In this document: positions 1-12,911 of the stretch, one piece after another
How positions within the stretch are numbered: position 1 is the first letter of the stretch
Layout of the letters: each line of letters begins with the position of its first letter
Program-made: the position numbers and the translations under genes
NCBI RefSeq assembly: GCF_026745355.1
Contig: NC_079209.1
Coordinates: 36,826,700 to 36,890,699 of the forward strand
DNA length: 64,000 nucleotides
Reading direction: 5' to 3'
Origin: Beta vulgaris subsp. vulgaris
Taxonomy: Eukaryota > Streptophyta > Magnoliopsida > Caryophyllales > Amaranthaceae
Notes under the pieces: model-generated
What the model was told of the DNA's origin: nothing
What the model saw: the letters and a program-made list of their open reading frames with translations, nothing else
The model's database searches: none

Positions 1-23
1 TTAGTCAGGCTGTTATTGTTTCA

Positions 24-242
24 ACTTTGGGACATTACACTACTGCGGAAGGAAATTGGGCAGAGTTCAAGAGTGTGTAATGCTTGGCCCAATGCACCCC
101 GGATATCGGTAAGGTCCTATGTAAGAGTTGCTTGAAAGAGGCTTTAAGTCTCATGGTTAAGAACTATAACACCATGCTAAGGTGAAAATTTTCTATCCTA
201 GCTGTCAGTTGAGATATGATATAACCTCACAGTTCTACAATA
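24..242 (+). pseudogene. DUF26 / Gnk2-homologous (stress-antifung) domain relic
   Basis: One plus-strand frame reads the end of a DUF26 domain. It shows an AEGNWAEF-like segment, then LAQCTPDI, then C-x2-C (CKSC) followed by a leucine/alanine helix, then YPSCQLRYD and a terminal QFYN. This is the usual C-x8-C-x2-C plus PSC-LRY pattern of DUF26 in cysteine-rich receptor-like kinases and secreted Gnk2-like proteins. The frame holds at least two stops (near 78 and 179) and has no start. The window begins inside it, so more may lie to the left. I call it a decayed fragment; the cysteine pattern is seen, the family assignment is from known motifs. Confidence 0.6.
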
Positions 243-632
243 TCATAAGCCAACCACCAGCTCCTCGATTATCATAAAATCTAACCAATAATACCATAAT
301 AGATTTTAAAGATGTCAATCTAACCAATAGTATAAATTTTATTCAACACTAGTGGCTTAACTTCAGGACTATTACAGAAAAATCCCAGCATAATGTAAAA
401 AAAATGGTGGAAAGCAATTGGGGATTTTGAATATGAAAATTACTAAGTTTCATGGGACTTCATGTAGACTCTAGGCAAGAAAAGGCTTAATCTTTGAATG
501 ACTTTACAAGATCAAAGTCAAAACACACTAAAAAATAGAGTGCATCGGCTTTTACTTTATTTTTTAGGTTTCGGGGCTACAACAAATTTACATCTCAATA
601 CGTCATGTCTCGAAATTTCCTTATTTTCTTGA
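243..632. other. Unassigned AT-rich sequence
   Basis: No reading frame, RNA gene or repeat that I can support. It lies between the DUF26 relic and the left target duplication of the hAT element and may be intron or flank of the decayed gene. Confidence 0.4.
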
Positions 633-1054
633 GTTCATAATAGTGGTGTCAGAAATAGATCTGACCGCTGGGTCAACCTGGTACTGACACTTGAACTTGG
701 TTCGACCTGTGAGGATTAGTCCTCAAACCTGAAATGGGATTACCCAAACCTGACCGACACCCGGCAGGATTATATCCTAACCTGACAAGACAACCCTGCA
801 TTCAAACTCGAATCTGACCGTACTTAACCAGATATTACTAAAATTCAATTATTTTTTTTATATCTACAAGATCATTTAAATATGTTAATTTATAAAATTG
901 CTTACATTTAATAATTAATTAAATTTAAAATTAAATTACATTCAATGTAAGGGTTAAACTTTGAATATCATGTACTTGTTTGTATTATTATTTTAATTTA
1001 TTTTTGAATTATTTGTGTACATTGCTCTCTTATTTTGATTTGCCATCTATTGAT

Positions 1055-1055
1055 G

Positions 1056-1145
<90 letters not shown>

Positions 1146-1154
1146 ATATATATA
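1055..1154. repeat. (TA)n microsatellite
   Basis: About 100 bases of alternating T and A with a few interruptions, inside the left part of the hAT element. Confidence 0.95.
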
Positions 1155-2129
1155 TTCATAGAGGCTAGCTCACAAGTGACAACATGTATGTATATACAAT
1201 TTTACATGTAATTTTGGTACATGTCATAGTGTTTTAACTGTCAATGAGATTATTTGGTCATTGTTTAGCTATTAGTTTCTTAGTGCTTACTATTAAATGT
1301 TCTCTTATTAATTTTCATGTTGCTTTGCATAATGCAAATGCTTCCATAAAATAATGAAGATCTTAGCTTCTTTGACTGGAGAACAAAGTTAATTAATTAG
1401 GTCGAGTTAATATAATATCATAAATTAATTCAAAATAAAATATCTGTGTCAATATCAGACGAATTTACAAAAATCAAATAGTTGAATTTATAAGCATCAA
1501 CCCAACAACACCAACAACCACAAGTAGCAAGCCAGCAACACCAACAACCACAAGAAAAAAGCCAGCAACAGCAGCATCATCTAACAAGCGCAGCAACATC
1601 ATCCAACAAGCGCAGCAGCAGGCCACAAGCAGCAGCCGCATCTAAGAAGCACCACCAGCAGAGGACCACGACAACCACAACAAAGTAAAAAAAAAAAAAA
1701 CTTTTTAATTTTTTGGGCTCTCAGATCTTATAACAAGTTTTAAGAAACTGTTACCAGAAGACTCATCATCGAGCACTTGACTCGATTAACATCACAAATT
1801 GTAAAAATGTAAACAAGCCCCAGAGCAACTGTGGGCAGGCGGCAATGCGTAGGCACTTATAAAATATTTTTGGCTCTCAAATGTGTATCATATTCTTAAT
1901 TACATGCTTAAAAAAAGTGTCGCCTCGCTAAGCTAGGGGCAACAAATACATAAATAATTTTGTAGCTGAGAGTCTAAAATATGGGTCATATTTTGTCGAA
2001 GATAATACCAAAATATCAAACCAGCACAGTAGCACCATCCCAAAAGCACAACACCATCCTATAAGCACAACAACAACCAAAGCAACATAACATAGGCATC
2101 AACAAAAAAGAAAGCAAATAAATCACAGA
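1155..2129. other. hAT 3' flank, CAA/CAG-rich
   Basis: Non-coding sequence downstream of the minus-strand hAT transposase. It contains CAACAACC/CAGCAGCA-rich stretches at about 1500-1670 and again at 2020-2100, plus an A13 run near 1685. I see no gene. Confidence 0.5.
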
Positions 2130-4144
2130 ATAGTTACAAAGTCAATATCACTAAGTTCACCTAGAACTCCAACATCAAGAGTTCCTTCATCCTCAATTAG
2201 AGAATAACCAGAAAGCCAACTTTAACAAGTAAATAAAGCTTCAAGATTCTTAGGCAACAAACGCGAACGATACTTGTTCAAAATTCTACCACCCATGCTC
2301 AAGGAAGATTCAGATGCAACAGAGGTAATAAGGATAGCTAAAATATCTCTAGCCATACAAGCAAAAACAGGAAATTGAACCATATGATCACGCCAAGGTG
2401 AAAGTACATCAAAATCAGCATCACTAACAAAAGTAACAAGGGAAGCATCAAAGTATGCATTAATTTCATAAGTTAAACTTTGAACACTAGAAAAACCAAC
2501 ACTAGTGCTAGCAACATGACATACTCTTTAGCAAGGTTTATTTTCTTATAAGGGCGAAGGATAGATCTTAGACCAGATAGAAAAGGATTCACATTAATTT
2601 GACTAGAACTCAAAGAACCACCAGAAAAAGATGGATAAGTTTGAGAATAATATGTATACAATTCGATAAAATGATCAACAATAGATTTAACAGGTTTTGC
2701 ACGCTCGGAATTAGCATATAAACTACCATATAAATCACTAACAAACTTTTTTTAAAGCGTGGATCAAGCATGACAGCAACACAAAGATTAAGAGAATAGT
2801 CCTCACAACACTTGTTAAACTTAGCCTACATAGGTTCAACCATACCCTTAATGCAATCAGTTGCATGATTATGAGCATTAACAATCAAATTCTCAATTAA
2901 AGCAATATTAGAAAAATAGAAGTTGGCGGTTGTGTACTCAGAACCAGAAAACAACACAGTTTTATCATAAAAAGGTTCCAAAAAATCACAAGCATTTTGT
3001 ATCGTTTTCCATTCATCAAAAGAAATATCAGTTTTAAACCCTAGCTCAAATCTAACAAACCTATCAATAGCTTCCCTTCCTTCCAAACAATGACGAAGCA
3101 TTAGAGAAGTGGAGTTCCAACAAGTACAAACATCAGAAATCAACTTACCACAAAATCCAGTATTAACATATTTAACATAATCATCAAATCGTTGAGTCTA
3201 GCCAAAGTTAGACCAATGTAAGTAACAATTAAATGCAGCTTTTTAACACTCTTATCAATCATAGACATATCACTTTGTACAACTAAATTTAAAATATGTC
3301 TCGAACATTTAATATGAAAAAATTTACCACCACAAAACAAAGGATTGACTTTGTTCAACTCATCAACAATTTCAGAAACTATAACATTATTAGAACTAGC
3401 ATTATCACAAGTCAATGTAAAAACCTTATCTTTAAGGCCATTCTTGAAGCAAATGTAGAAAAAATCTACTCAATTCTAAACCGATATGGGTTGAGGACAA
3501 GATCAAAATGCAAGTATTTTAAGAATGTAGTGTCAAAGACTTATCAACTAAATGAGCTGTAAGTACCATATAGCTATCATTCATGGAAGTCCAAATATCA
3601 CAAGTAAAACATATTCTACAATCCATATTCATCAACCCATTACACAAACTCTTTTTCATGGTCTCAAACTCATTAACACAAATGTTAAGCATCATAATCC
3701 GAGTTATGTGTTTCACTCTAGGTTCCAACTAAGAGAGCAAAACCCTAGTTCGAACATGTTCAACCATAATTAAAGCATAAGCATGGACCATTATGGCTTC
3801 GGCAAACATACGACATAAGGTTTTTTGGTTAAAAAGTTTTCCCACACCATTACCTTTAACACTTAACAATAAGGATCACAATTAAGTAAATGCCTATTTT
3901 GATTAGTGGTACCTCTAACACTTTCACCATACAAATGACAACAGTGAATGCAAGTAGAATATATCTTACCCTCCACTTTGTATAAAACAAAACGCTTTGA
4001 AACAGGGGAAGTGTGTTTACTAGATAGTGGAGGATCAGGCAAAAGAGAAGAAATAACATCATCACCAGTAGTAGTAGCAGCAGAATTTGATTGAACAATG
4101 GAAGCATAGCAAGAAACAACGATATCAATGTCCTGTAATACCAA
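2130..4144 (-). pseudogene. hAT transposase (BED zinc finger, RICESLEEPER-like), broken
   Basis: Read on the minus strand, domains come in the hAT order. A BED-type zinc finger with a Cys-x2-Cys and a later His lies at about 3870-4010. The segment carrying CDIWTSMND is at 3519-3728. The segment MTCDNASSNN leading to KCSRHILNLVVQ is at 3140-3415. The segment with CWNSTSLML is at 2826-3143. The C-terminal dimerisation region, with VASESSFSMGGRILN, is at about 2250-2400. Adjacent pieces lie in different frames and there are in-frame stops (for example just after the PKNLEALFTC segment), so several indels separate them. The gene cannot make an intact transposase. Its 5' side (4145-4449 and 7327-8240) is interrupted by the 4450-7321 solo LTR. 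The family is clear; exact exon limits are not. Confidence 0.85.
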
Positions 4145-4449
4145 AACTAATTCAAGAGGTTTTAGGGTTAGTAAATAAATCAGTTTGTGTTTTAGGGTTA
4201 GTAATTAATAAGTAGTACAAAGGAAAAGATCTACAGTGCCTAAACAAGATTCATGAAATGGAAAAGTAAGTAAACCAAAAAAAAGCTCATACATCAATCA
4301 GTTTGTGGCTAAATAGAAATCACACTCTTTAATTTCTTAGGGTTAGTGCCTAAACATCAATCACGCTCATACAACAATCGATTTTTGTTTTAGGGTTAGT
4401 AATATGTTCATGTTTATTCAACAAGATTCATGAAAAATAAAATGCACAA

Positions 4450-7321
4450 TGTTGAGTCATGTAGTATTTTGATGATTGTAAACAAATGATGATTATCTAA
4501 CTAACATGTGTGTTTGAGATGTGCATATTACATTAACATGAAACAAGTCATCAAAGGTTGAATATATCACATCATGAAGGTTTTCCAACAAGTGAAGTTC
4601 CTAAAAGAGTTCATATAAGGAACACAAATAGAGCGGACCCTAGGTACATCCTATGAGGAACATTGAATATGAAAGTTCTGGAGCAATTCCTGAGTGGAAG
4701 CAGTAATATAACGTTTCAGAGTTGAAACAAGAAGTTCCTGAGCAGGAACTATGAGTGCGAAGTTTCTTAAAGGAACTAGCACACTGAAGTTCCAGAGGTG
4801 GACCTATCAACATGCGGTTCTTGAGTTGGAGCAGCATGGAGCATGAAGGCAGAAAATATGAGTTTATTTTCTAGGATTCATGTAAGTATATGGAAACATG
4901 AAAGGTAATAGAACAAGGTCTAAAGGAACTCGTAAGGTCAAAGGAACTCGTGGAAGTTGGAGTCAAAAGTATTTAAGAGTCAATAAATCTGATGCATATT
5001 ATTATCTTAATCTATAAGAATTTATTTAGAGTTTATTTCTTAATAAATCTCTATGTGGTTAAATATTTATAGGGAAATTCTATATGGTGACCCTCAATTT
5101 TTTAAAATTCTATTTGGTAGACAATTTTTATCTTTCCTCTATTTGGTAACCCTCTACTCTATTTTTTTAATTTTATTTAACCTTATTGTATTTTATAATC
5201 ATTTTTAAATTTAAAAACTGATTTTTTTAAAAACAAAAAACTAATTTTGAAATTTTTTTAAAAAAAAACCCAAATCCTCCCCCACCATTACCACCCATCC
5301 CACCCTCCTTTCCCCTCCCTTACCCTGTGACCACCGCAAATAGAGGCCACCCCTACCCTTCCTTCTCCATTTCTGGCGCCCCTCCATGTTTCCGGCGACC
5401 CCTCCCTTTCCCTTCTCCATTTCCGGCTCCCCTCCATGTTTCCGGCGTCCCCTCCTCTTCCCTTCTCCATTTTCGGCCCCCTCCCCTGTTTCCGGCACCC
5501 TCTCCCTTCCCTTCTCCATTTCCGACCTCCTCCTTATCGAAAATAACCCCCTCCAGAATCCACTCTCTTTCCCTACTCCTGCAAAACCACCTCGACGAAA
5601 CCGATTCCCTGGAACCTTAACCTACAGGAAAAGCGGAAATGGAGTAGGGAGTTGGGGAGGGGGTCGAAATTGAGGACGGGGTAGGGAGTTGGGGTGGCCG
5701 AGGTCGGAAATGGAGAAGGGAAGGGGAGTGGGCGCCGGAAACAGGGAATGGGAACCGGAAATGGAGAAGGGAAGGGGGGGCGCCGGAAACAGGGCTGGGG
5801 CTCCAAAAATGGAGAAGGGAAGAGGAGGGGTCGCCGGAAATGGAGAAGGGAAAGGGAGGAGGTGTCGGAAATGGAGAAGGGAAGGGGAGGGGTGCCGGAA
5901 ACAGGGATGGGGCGCCGGAAATGGAGAAGGGAAGGGGAGGGGTCGCCGGAATTTGTTGTGGTCACAGGCTAAGGGAGGGGAAAGGAGGGTGAGATGGGTG
6001 GTAATGGTGGGGGAGGATTTGGGTTTTTTTAAAAATTTCAAAATCAGTTTTTTGTAATTGAAAATTTTCAAAACTGTATGTCTGTTCCTCTCTAAGGAAC
6101 AGACGTGGTAGTCTATTAAACTTATGAGTTAAAGGAACTAGACTGAGGTTGAAGCATTGCAACGGTACATTAATGGCAGTTGAGAAAATTATGCCTAGAA
6201 TATAGGTAACCGTTTTATTTAAGGAAAAATCTGATTTTATGGAAAATCTTTTTAAGGAAAAGATTTATTTTTCAAAAGATAATAAAAAATATTATTCGGT
6301 TTTTACGGAAGAAATTTAAAGATAATATTTTTATTAAAATGATTTAATTTCAGATTTAATAATTAATATGTTTTTAATTAAATCAGATTTTCAAGTAATG
6401 CTTAAAGTGGTTGCTAAAATTAAGGAGCAGTAACTAAAAACACTCCACGTTTAACAGTGATCATGGAGATCATGGGATGTTTAAGGAACGTGTTCCTTCG
6501 AGTAAGGAACATCATGGGATAATGGTTTAACCACTAACACATGATTAATCCCACGTTCATTCTAAAAGACTGCTATAAATATACAAGTTCAATTAAGTTT
6601 CAAATTGTCTGACTGGTGTCTTTCCATAGTGTTAGACTTATGTCATTCCATAAGTTTGGCTTAAGGAATAGCGTTACAAAAGAATTACATTTTCTATTCC
6701 TTGTTTGAGTCAGTTCTTATGAGTTTCAAGTTCCTACGAGTGCCATGTTCCTTTACAGTTATTCAGTTTCTATATACTAGAGTTAAACCAAATTATCAAG
6801 TGTTTGTATTTGAGTTTGGGGTTGAAGGGTTTGAGTGAACTCTTGTGATGGGAACTTGGTAAAGGGTTTGAGTGAATTCTTGTATCAAGTTCGAGTTAGA
6901 AACTTGAGTAAGTTCGATTTAGGAACTTGAGTAAGTTCTTGTTGTGTATGCGTAGACTTAGGGTGAAGTCTATCTTGGGGTGAAGGGTTTGAGTAAACCT
7001 TTTGTAAAGAGTTGTGGGAACTCTTGAAAGACTTAGAGTTAAGTCTAGAGTATAGAGTGGAGATTGTGAGAGAGTTGGAGTTCCGAGTGGAACTTGAGTA
7101 TGTAATAGGTTGAATCATAGGAGATTTCCTATTATAGTGAAGAGTTTGAATCCTGAGTAGGTCGTGGTTTTTCTTCTTGTATTGAGACAAGAAGTTTCCA
7201 CGTAAAAATCTCTCTTGCACTTTCAGTTCCTTATTGCTTATGTTTTAAATTCCGCATTATTTGGGCAATAAGTTCCACACTACAATTCACCCCCCCTTGT
7301 AGTGTTCCTAGTGAAATAACA
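4450..7321 (+). mobile_element. 2.9-kb solo LTR with CACAA target duplication
   Basis: It starts TGTTGAG, ends AAATAACA, and is flanked by identical 5-bp repeats CACAA at 4445-4449 and 7322-7326. TG...CA ends, the short TGTT/AACA inverted termini and the 5-bp duplication indicate an LTR-retrotransposon integrase product. There is no gag-pol sequence inside and no second LTR copy, so it reads as a solo LTR. A TATA-like TATAAATA at 6574-6581 and a C-rich tail before the end suggest plus orientation. Copia-like ancestry is only my impression. It carries an unusual inverted minisatellite (5240-6065). Confidence 0.75.
5240..6065. repeat. Inverted GC-rich minisatellite (foldback)
   Basis: Left arm (about 5240-5540) repeats a CTTCTCCATTTCCGGC-like unit. 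The right arm (about 5690-6060) repeats its reverse complement GCCGGAAATGGAGAAG. The outer arm sequences also match as inverted copies: ACCATTACCACCCATC near 5284-5300 against GATGGGTGGTAATGGT near 5994-6009. Transcripts would form a long hairpin. The open frames read on both strands here are low-complexity products of the repeat and not genes. Confidence 0.85.
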
Positions 7322-7326
7322 CACAA

Positions 7327-8473
7327 ATCATAGATCTAGTCTAAATTCCAAAAAAAAAAGCTCAAACAATAGAATACATGTAAATATAACAGAAATTGCA
7401 AACGAAGAAGAACAATAAAATGAGAAATTACACAAAATCTAATAGAAAATGCATGAAGATCAACAAATTTGTGAGAAAAATTATATAGAACACAACTTTG
7501 GCATCAAAAACAAAGATCCGCAAAACAAATTAATTGACGAAAAACCCAGTCAACCTCCTAAAATTCTCGCCTAAAACAAATCATATAACAAAGAGAATTT
7601 CCCAAATCATAAAACAAAATTGCGACCACACATAAATAAAATGAATCATAAAAGAATCACACAAAAAAAAACATACTTAAGATCAAAAATTAAAAAAAAT
7701 GTACAGAAGAAAGCAAAGTTGCGATGAACCCAAAAAGGGGTAAAATTAGATAATACCTGCGAAAGTACTTGTTCCGACGATAAAATACTTGTTCCACCGA
7801 TATCTTCATGTTTACCGGTAGATCTTTCTGTTTTTCGGCGAGAGAGATGAGATAATCACTTTATGTTTTTCGGCGAGAAAGATGAGTTAATTGCTTTATG
7901 TTTTCCGGCGACTGAGAGAGATGAGAGAATCGCTTTATGTTTTTCGGCGACTGAGAGAGATGAGAGAATCGCTTTATGTTTTCCGGCGACTGAGAGAGAT
8001 GAGAGAATCAATTTAGACGAGATTTAGATGAGATAATCGATTTTCGGGTAAAGACAAATATGACAGTATGAGGAGAGGCCGCAGATAGGAGAGAGAATGA
8101 GAGTATGATAGATTCAAGTGTGTGTTTGAGAGTTAGGTTTAGGGTTTCATTTTAGGGTTAGTTTTTATAGGGGGTTTTTTGGGGTTATTTCAGGCGTTAG
8201 ATTAGATTTAACGGTCATGATAGAATGAGACGAGAGATGAGGGTTTCTGAAAAAAAAAAAAGGGGGGGATTATATTCATTTTGGACAGTTGGCTCTTTAC
8301 TCTTTTACAAATCAAAGGCTAAAATTGAGGATCCATGTGTTTGTCTTTTGGCCAATGAGATTTGAGAAATGATAATGGTTGTGGAATATGGCAAAAAATT
8401 ATTATATATAAATAACCAATTAACAATTTATTATCATTATTATTATTACTATTATTGTTAGTTAGTGTTGTTG
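7327..8473 (-). other. hAT 5' leader region
   Basis: Continuation of the sequence upstream of the hAT transposase after the solo LTR. It is non-coding, with repeated TTTAGGGTT words matching those at 4150-4400 on the other side of the insertion. It includes the 39-bp repeats at about 7815-8010. Confidence 0.5.
7815..8010. repeat. Short tandem repeat, about 39-bp period
   Basis: Four to five degenerate copies of a unit containing TTTCGGCGACTGAGAGAGAT and a following GAGAGAATCGCTTTATG. Confidence 0.85.
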
Positions 8474-8608
<135 letters not shown>

Positions 8609-8609
<1 letters not shown>

Positions 8610-9060
8610 CGGCCATGCCATGAGTACCCTATCACTTAGTGAGAATAGCTAAGTGCAAACAAATCAACCTCCTCGGGAAACATGGGGATCATTATCCCCC
8701 TCGAGTCGAGCATGCATCTCGTGGTACCTCCTCGGCCATGCCAGGAGTACCCTATCACTTAGCAAAAATAGCTAAGTGCAAACCAATCAACCTCCTCGGC
8801 CAAGCAAGGGGCCTTCGAGTCGAGCACATATCTCGTGGTACCTCCTCGGCCATGCCAGGAGTACCCTAAAAACTTAGCCGAAAAATGGCTAAGTATCGTT
8901 AATTGGACCTACTCGGGATCCGAGTAGCATCGTGAGACCTCCTCGAAAAACATAGGGCTCATTACCCCCCCCCCGGGTCGAGAAACTCCTTCATTGGCAC
9001 CTCCTCGGCCATAAGAGGAGCGTTCGAGCAACTCAGCCAAAAAACGGCTAAGTATCGTTA
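8609..9060. repeat. Tandem repeats of about 115-122 bp in LTR U3
   Basis: Three to four copies, each with a CGGCCATGCCAGGAGTACCC-like start followed by CTTAGC...GCTAAGT and a CTCGAGTCGAGCA-like segment. Confidence 0.8.
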
Positions 9061-9099
9061 ATTGGACCTACTCGGGATCCAAATAGCGTCGTGAAACCT

Positions 9100-9383
9100 C
9101 CTAGGGAAATATGGGGCTCATTATCGTTTTCCCACTCGGGCGTGCATAGCGCCATCTCCCACGTCCCACAAGCCTTGCAGACGGGGATCCCTAAGCCCTT
9201 GACTTGGGACGTCAAGCCGGATCGAGCGCACAACGTGCCAGACGCACTCGGGCGTGCATAGCGCCACCTCCCGTGTCCCGCAAGCCTTGCTGTCGGGGAT
9301 CCCTAAGCCCCCGACTCGGGACGTCAAGCCGGACCGAGTGCACAACGTGCCAGTCGCACTCGGGTGTGCATAGCGCCACCTCT
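9100..9383. repeat. Tandem repeats of about 113 bp (left part)
   Basis: Copies containing ACTCGGGCGTGCATAGCGCC and GCAAGCCTTGC. The array is cut at 9383 by the solo LTR and resumes at 11936 in the same register. Confidence 0.85.
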
Positions 9384-11935
9384 TGTAATCCCCCACAATT
9401 TGAAAGGATTTTATAAATATATTTAAGTATTATATATTTATATTTAAACTCAAATGAGTTTGGAAAATGATTTGACTATTTAAAAAGGTTGACTATTTTA
9501 AAAGTCAAATGAAATTATTTTTCATGGCTTAATAAAATTGAAAATATTTTAATTAAGCATGTTTTAATAAAAATTTTAAATATTAAAGTATATTGAAAAA
9601 GAAGTCTAATGGAATCAAAAATCCTAAAAGGATAAAAAGGAAAAGAGTCATGTTGATGATTAAAGTCCTAAGTTGTTCATCTTATTAGTCATCAAATCTC
9701 ATTAAACCTTATCTCTTTTCCTAAGCCCAAAAAAGGAAGTCTTTATATAAATATCCTAAAACCCAATTATTTTATCCCACACAATCATATTTTCCTCAAA
9801 CTTCACGTCATTCACGCCCTTTCTCTTCCTTCGACTTTTTCTCTCTCCTCCTTGTGCGTTGTTCTTGTTCTTCTTCTCAAACCACGTTTCTTCTTCTTCA
9901 AGTAACGTTTCTTCTTCAACAAGAAACGTCACAAGCCTTCCTAAAGTCTCTGAATTTCCGCCGCTGTGCTGCTGCCGTGAGTTGTCCTTGCCGACGCCTT
10001 CCTCCTCCTTCGTTTGTTGGTTGTTTTCTTTCTTCCTTCCTAAGATTCCATTAAAAGACTAGGTTTTTATGTTATTTTATTATTATTAATCACGTTTACT
10101 AGTTAAATTACTGTTTTTTTTATATATAATTTCGGTTATTATAGTTACATATTATAATAAATTTCAGATTTGTTATATTGAGTTTATTTTTAGTTTTAAT
10201 CATGAAAATAAGAGTTTTTAGGGTTTTTATTTGCTAGAAACTAAAGAAATATATTATGAACTATGAGATTTACTTAGTACGCAATTTTAAATACGTTGTA
10301 CATATTTAAGGAGGGTTGTTAGATTTTAAAAGTGCTGTAATTTCATAAAAGAGTTATTTATGGAGTTTTTAAGGATTTTTAATTGCTAGAATAGTAGTAC
10401 TATACTAGGAATTAAAAATAACTTAAGTTTGACACTTAAAATCGATTTTAAAACGTGTTTTAAAGGGGTTTTAAATTATTTAAAGCTGATGTAATTTTTA
10501 TTTTAAGTTATTAATTTTAGTTACCTTGTTTTCTAGGCGGAGAATACATCGTAGGAGACTTTTAACGATTTAAAAGTGGCGTACAGGCTAGTATATACGA
10601 GGTACGTACATTATTTACGTGCTATGTGGCTTAATAACATGTTTAAGGAAGGTTTAAATTTTTAGTATCATGTATAGGGACCTGATTTGTTCGTATATGT
10701 GATTTCTGGAATTATTTTACATGTTTTATGCCTGTGTGCAACATGTGACATAGAATTGTTTACGAATATTGAATTATATGTTTGTATGGAATATTTGATG
10801 CAAGCATGTCAAGTTAGTGTATTTATTAATTCATAGAAGAATTAGTATATGTTAAAGTGAATCATGTAATGCATGTATTTTTTAAGTAGTATCATTTTAT
10901 TATCTTATGAGGACCGTGGACCTTATTTGGTAAGTTTACAAGTTATACCTATATAAAGGTAAGGTTATTGTTGGCTAGGTTCAACAATTAAAGGAAGTTA
11001 AGATTAAGAAGGAATTAAAGTAGTCTTGGATTGTAAGTTGTGATCACTTGTTAAATCCACAGATAAAAGAAGTTCTGTTGTGATTGTCTGGTTTTATTTA
11101 TATGTTATTGGTATGTGTGTGTGTATCAACACAGTAATAATATGTAAATAACGTAAAGTGTAACGAGAATAAGTTATAGACTTTAGACTTGTGCACGTCT
11201 AGAGTTGGACGTAAGGGTAGGGGTTATGGTGAGCGTGCCATAGCTTTTCTAGGAATGGGTTGATCACCATCCCTCTTTTATTTCAAAGGTTCCTCGATAT
11301 CGCAGGTCACTCTGAAATGCGGAGTCGCGCCCCCATTTCATATTAGTAGGCAAGACAACTCGTCCAATAACTATTCCATTAAAGTAATAAAAAGATGTTT
11401 TGAGTTTAGTTCAGTAAAAGTTGATGTACTCCTGTAGATTATTATATGTTTATTTATTATTTATTCCTACACGTTATTATTTAGTAGCATGCTTAGGAAT
11501 GTTTATGTTTGATATGTAGTACTCAGCTTTACTGATTACGTACTTTATTTGTGTGTGTGATCATGGCTTTGCTTATTGATTCTGTGATGATCCTTCTGGT
11601 GAGCAGAGTCGATATTGCATTGACATTACAGGTTCGCAGATGTGCATCGCATTGGGAATCTGAAGTGGAGAGACTGTATTTCTAGCATAGTTTAATTTAT
11701 ACTTTCGTAGGAACATTTTATTTTAGATGGTTATTTATTTAAGTTGGTTGTTTAGATTCTCGACATTGTCTTTTACTTAGTGAGTTTTAATAAAGTTGGT
11801 TTTAGTAAATTGCTTTCCGCTGCAAAATTCTGAATAAGCCGATACGTTATTACACGGGCGATAATACCTGGGTAATTATCTAAGTTATATATTATAAAGT
11901 TATTTATGAAAAGAGAGAATTATCGGGGTGTTACA
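9384..11935 (+). mobile_element. 2.55-kb solo LTR (TGTAA...TTACA family), copy 1
   Basis: It begins TGTAATCCCCCACAATT and ends ATCGGGGTGTTACA. The flanks CCTCT (9379-9383) and CCTCC (11936-11940) agree at 4 of 5 bases, and removing the element restores the 113-bp tandem array. A TATA-like TATATAAATA is at 9744-9753. The copy at 30460-32964 is the same family in inverted orientation; both share the block around CGATATCGCAGGTCACTC and the segment GCGGAGTCGCGCCCCCATTT. No internal coding region. Tekay/Del-type gypsy ancestry is suggested only by the termini. Confidence 0.8.
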
Positions 11936-12500
11936 CCTCCCGCGTCCCGCAAGCCTCGATGTCGGGGATCTCTAAGCCCCCGACTCGGGACGTCAATCCG
12001 GACCGAGCGTAGGACGTGCTAGACGCACTCGGGCGTGCATAGCGCCACCTCCCGCGTCCCGCAAGCCTCGCTGTCGGGGTCCCTAGGCCCCCGACTCAGG
12101 ATGTCAAACCGCACCAAGTGTCGCGTCCCGCAAGACCTGCTGGCGGGATCTCTTAGCCCAAGACTCAGGGTTGTCCTGCAGCACCAAGCGCCGTGTCCCG
12201 CAAGGTCTACTGTCGGGATCTCTTAACCCCCGACTCGGGACTTCAGGCCGCGCCAAGCGTGCGTCCCGCAAGGTCTGCTGTCGGGATCTCCCAGCCCCTG
12301 ACTCGGGACTTCCAGCCGCACCAAGCGCTGCTTCCCGTAAGGCCTGCTGTCGGGATCTCTTAGCACCCGGCTCGGGGTTGTCCTGCAGCACCAAGCGTCG
12401 TGTCCCGCAAGGCCTGCTGTCGAGATCTCTTAGCCCCCGACTTGCGACTTCAAGCCTCACCAAGCGTCGCATCCCGTAAGGTCCGTTGTCGGGGTTTCTT
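11936..12500. repeat. Tandem repeats of about 113 bp, then about 70 bp
   Basis: The array continues after the insertion. From about 12120 the unit shortens to about 70 bp (CGTCCCGCAAGGTCTGCTGT then CCCGACTCGGGACTTC), with about six copies. Confidence 0.85.
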
Positions 12501-12903
12501 AGTCCCGACTAAGGAATCAACTCGGGAGCTAAGTAATTGGTCTGTGCTACTAACCCGGCTTACCCACTCGGTATTTGGAGCACTCTGCTCGAAGTTATCC
12601 TGTGTTATGAAAGAAGTTATCCTCAAGATCTAAGAGACCCCCGTGCTTGGTTAATCCTAGCGCCAGATAGCTAACTCACCATCATTCAACCTCGACAAAA
12701 GCATCATCCTTCCGCCAATCAATCGCACTAAGAATGGCAGATTTTTACTCCGATTACTTGGCGTGGGGCTAATTGTTTTGGCCCATTTCCTGGAATAGCC
12801 CATCTATGACGAAGTTACTAAAATACCCCTTCCTCTAGGGAACATAATCCTCCACTAGCTGGACCTGACAAAAATGCCCTCATTAATGACATGTATCATC
12901 CCC

Positions 12904-12911
12904 TATAAATA
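12904..12911 (+). promoter_or_regulatory. TATA-like box of the solo LTR
   Basis: TATAAATA followed by a pyrimidine-rich leader, in the position expected between U3 and R. Confidence 0.5.

Noticed and set aside
5241..6071. Several overlapping frames on both strands (Gly/Arg/Glu-rich or Pro/Ser/Phe-rich)
   Set aside because: They arise from the inverted minisatellite; the same repeat is open in many frames without domain content.
12035..12633. Frames of about 100 codons on both strands in the tandem array
   Set aside because: Repeat translations inside an LTR; unit length about 70 bp shifts the frame and no domain is visible.
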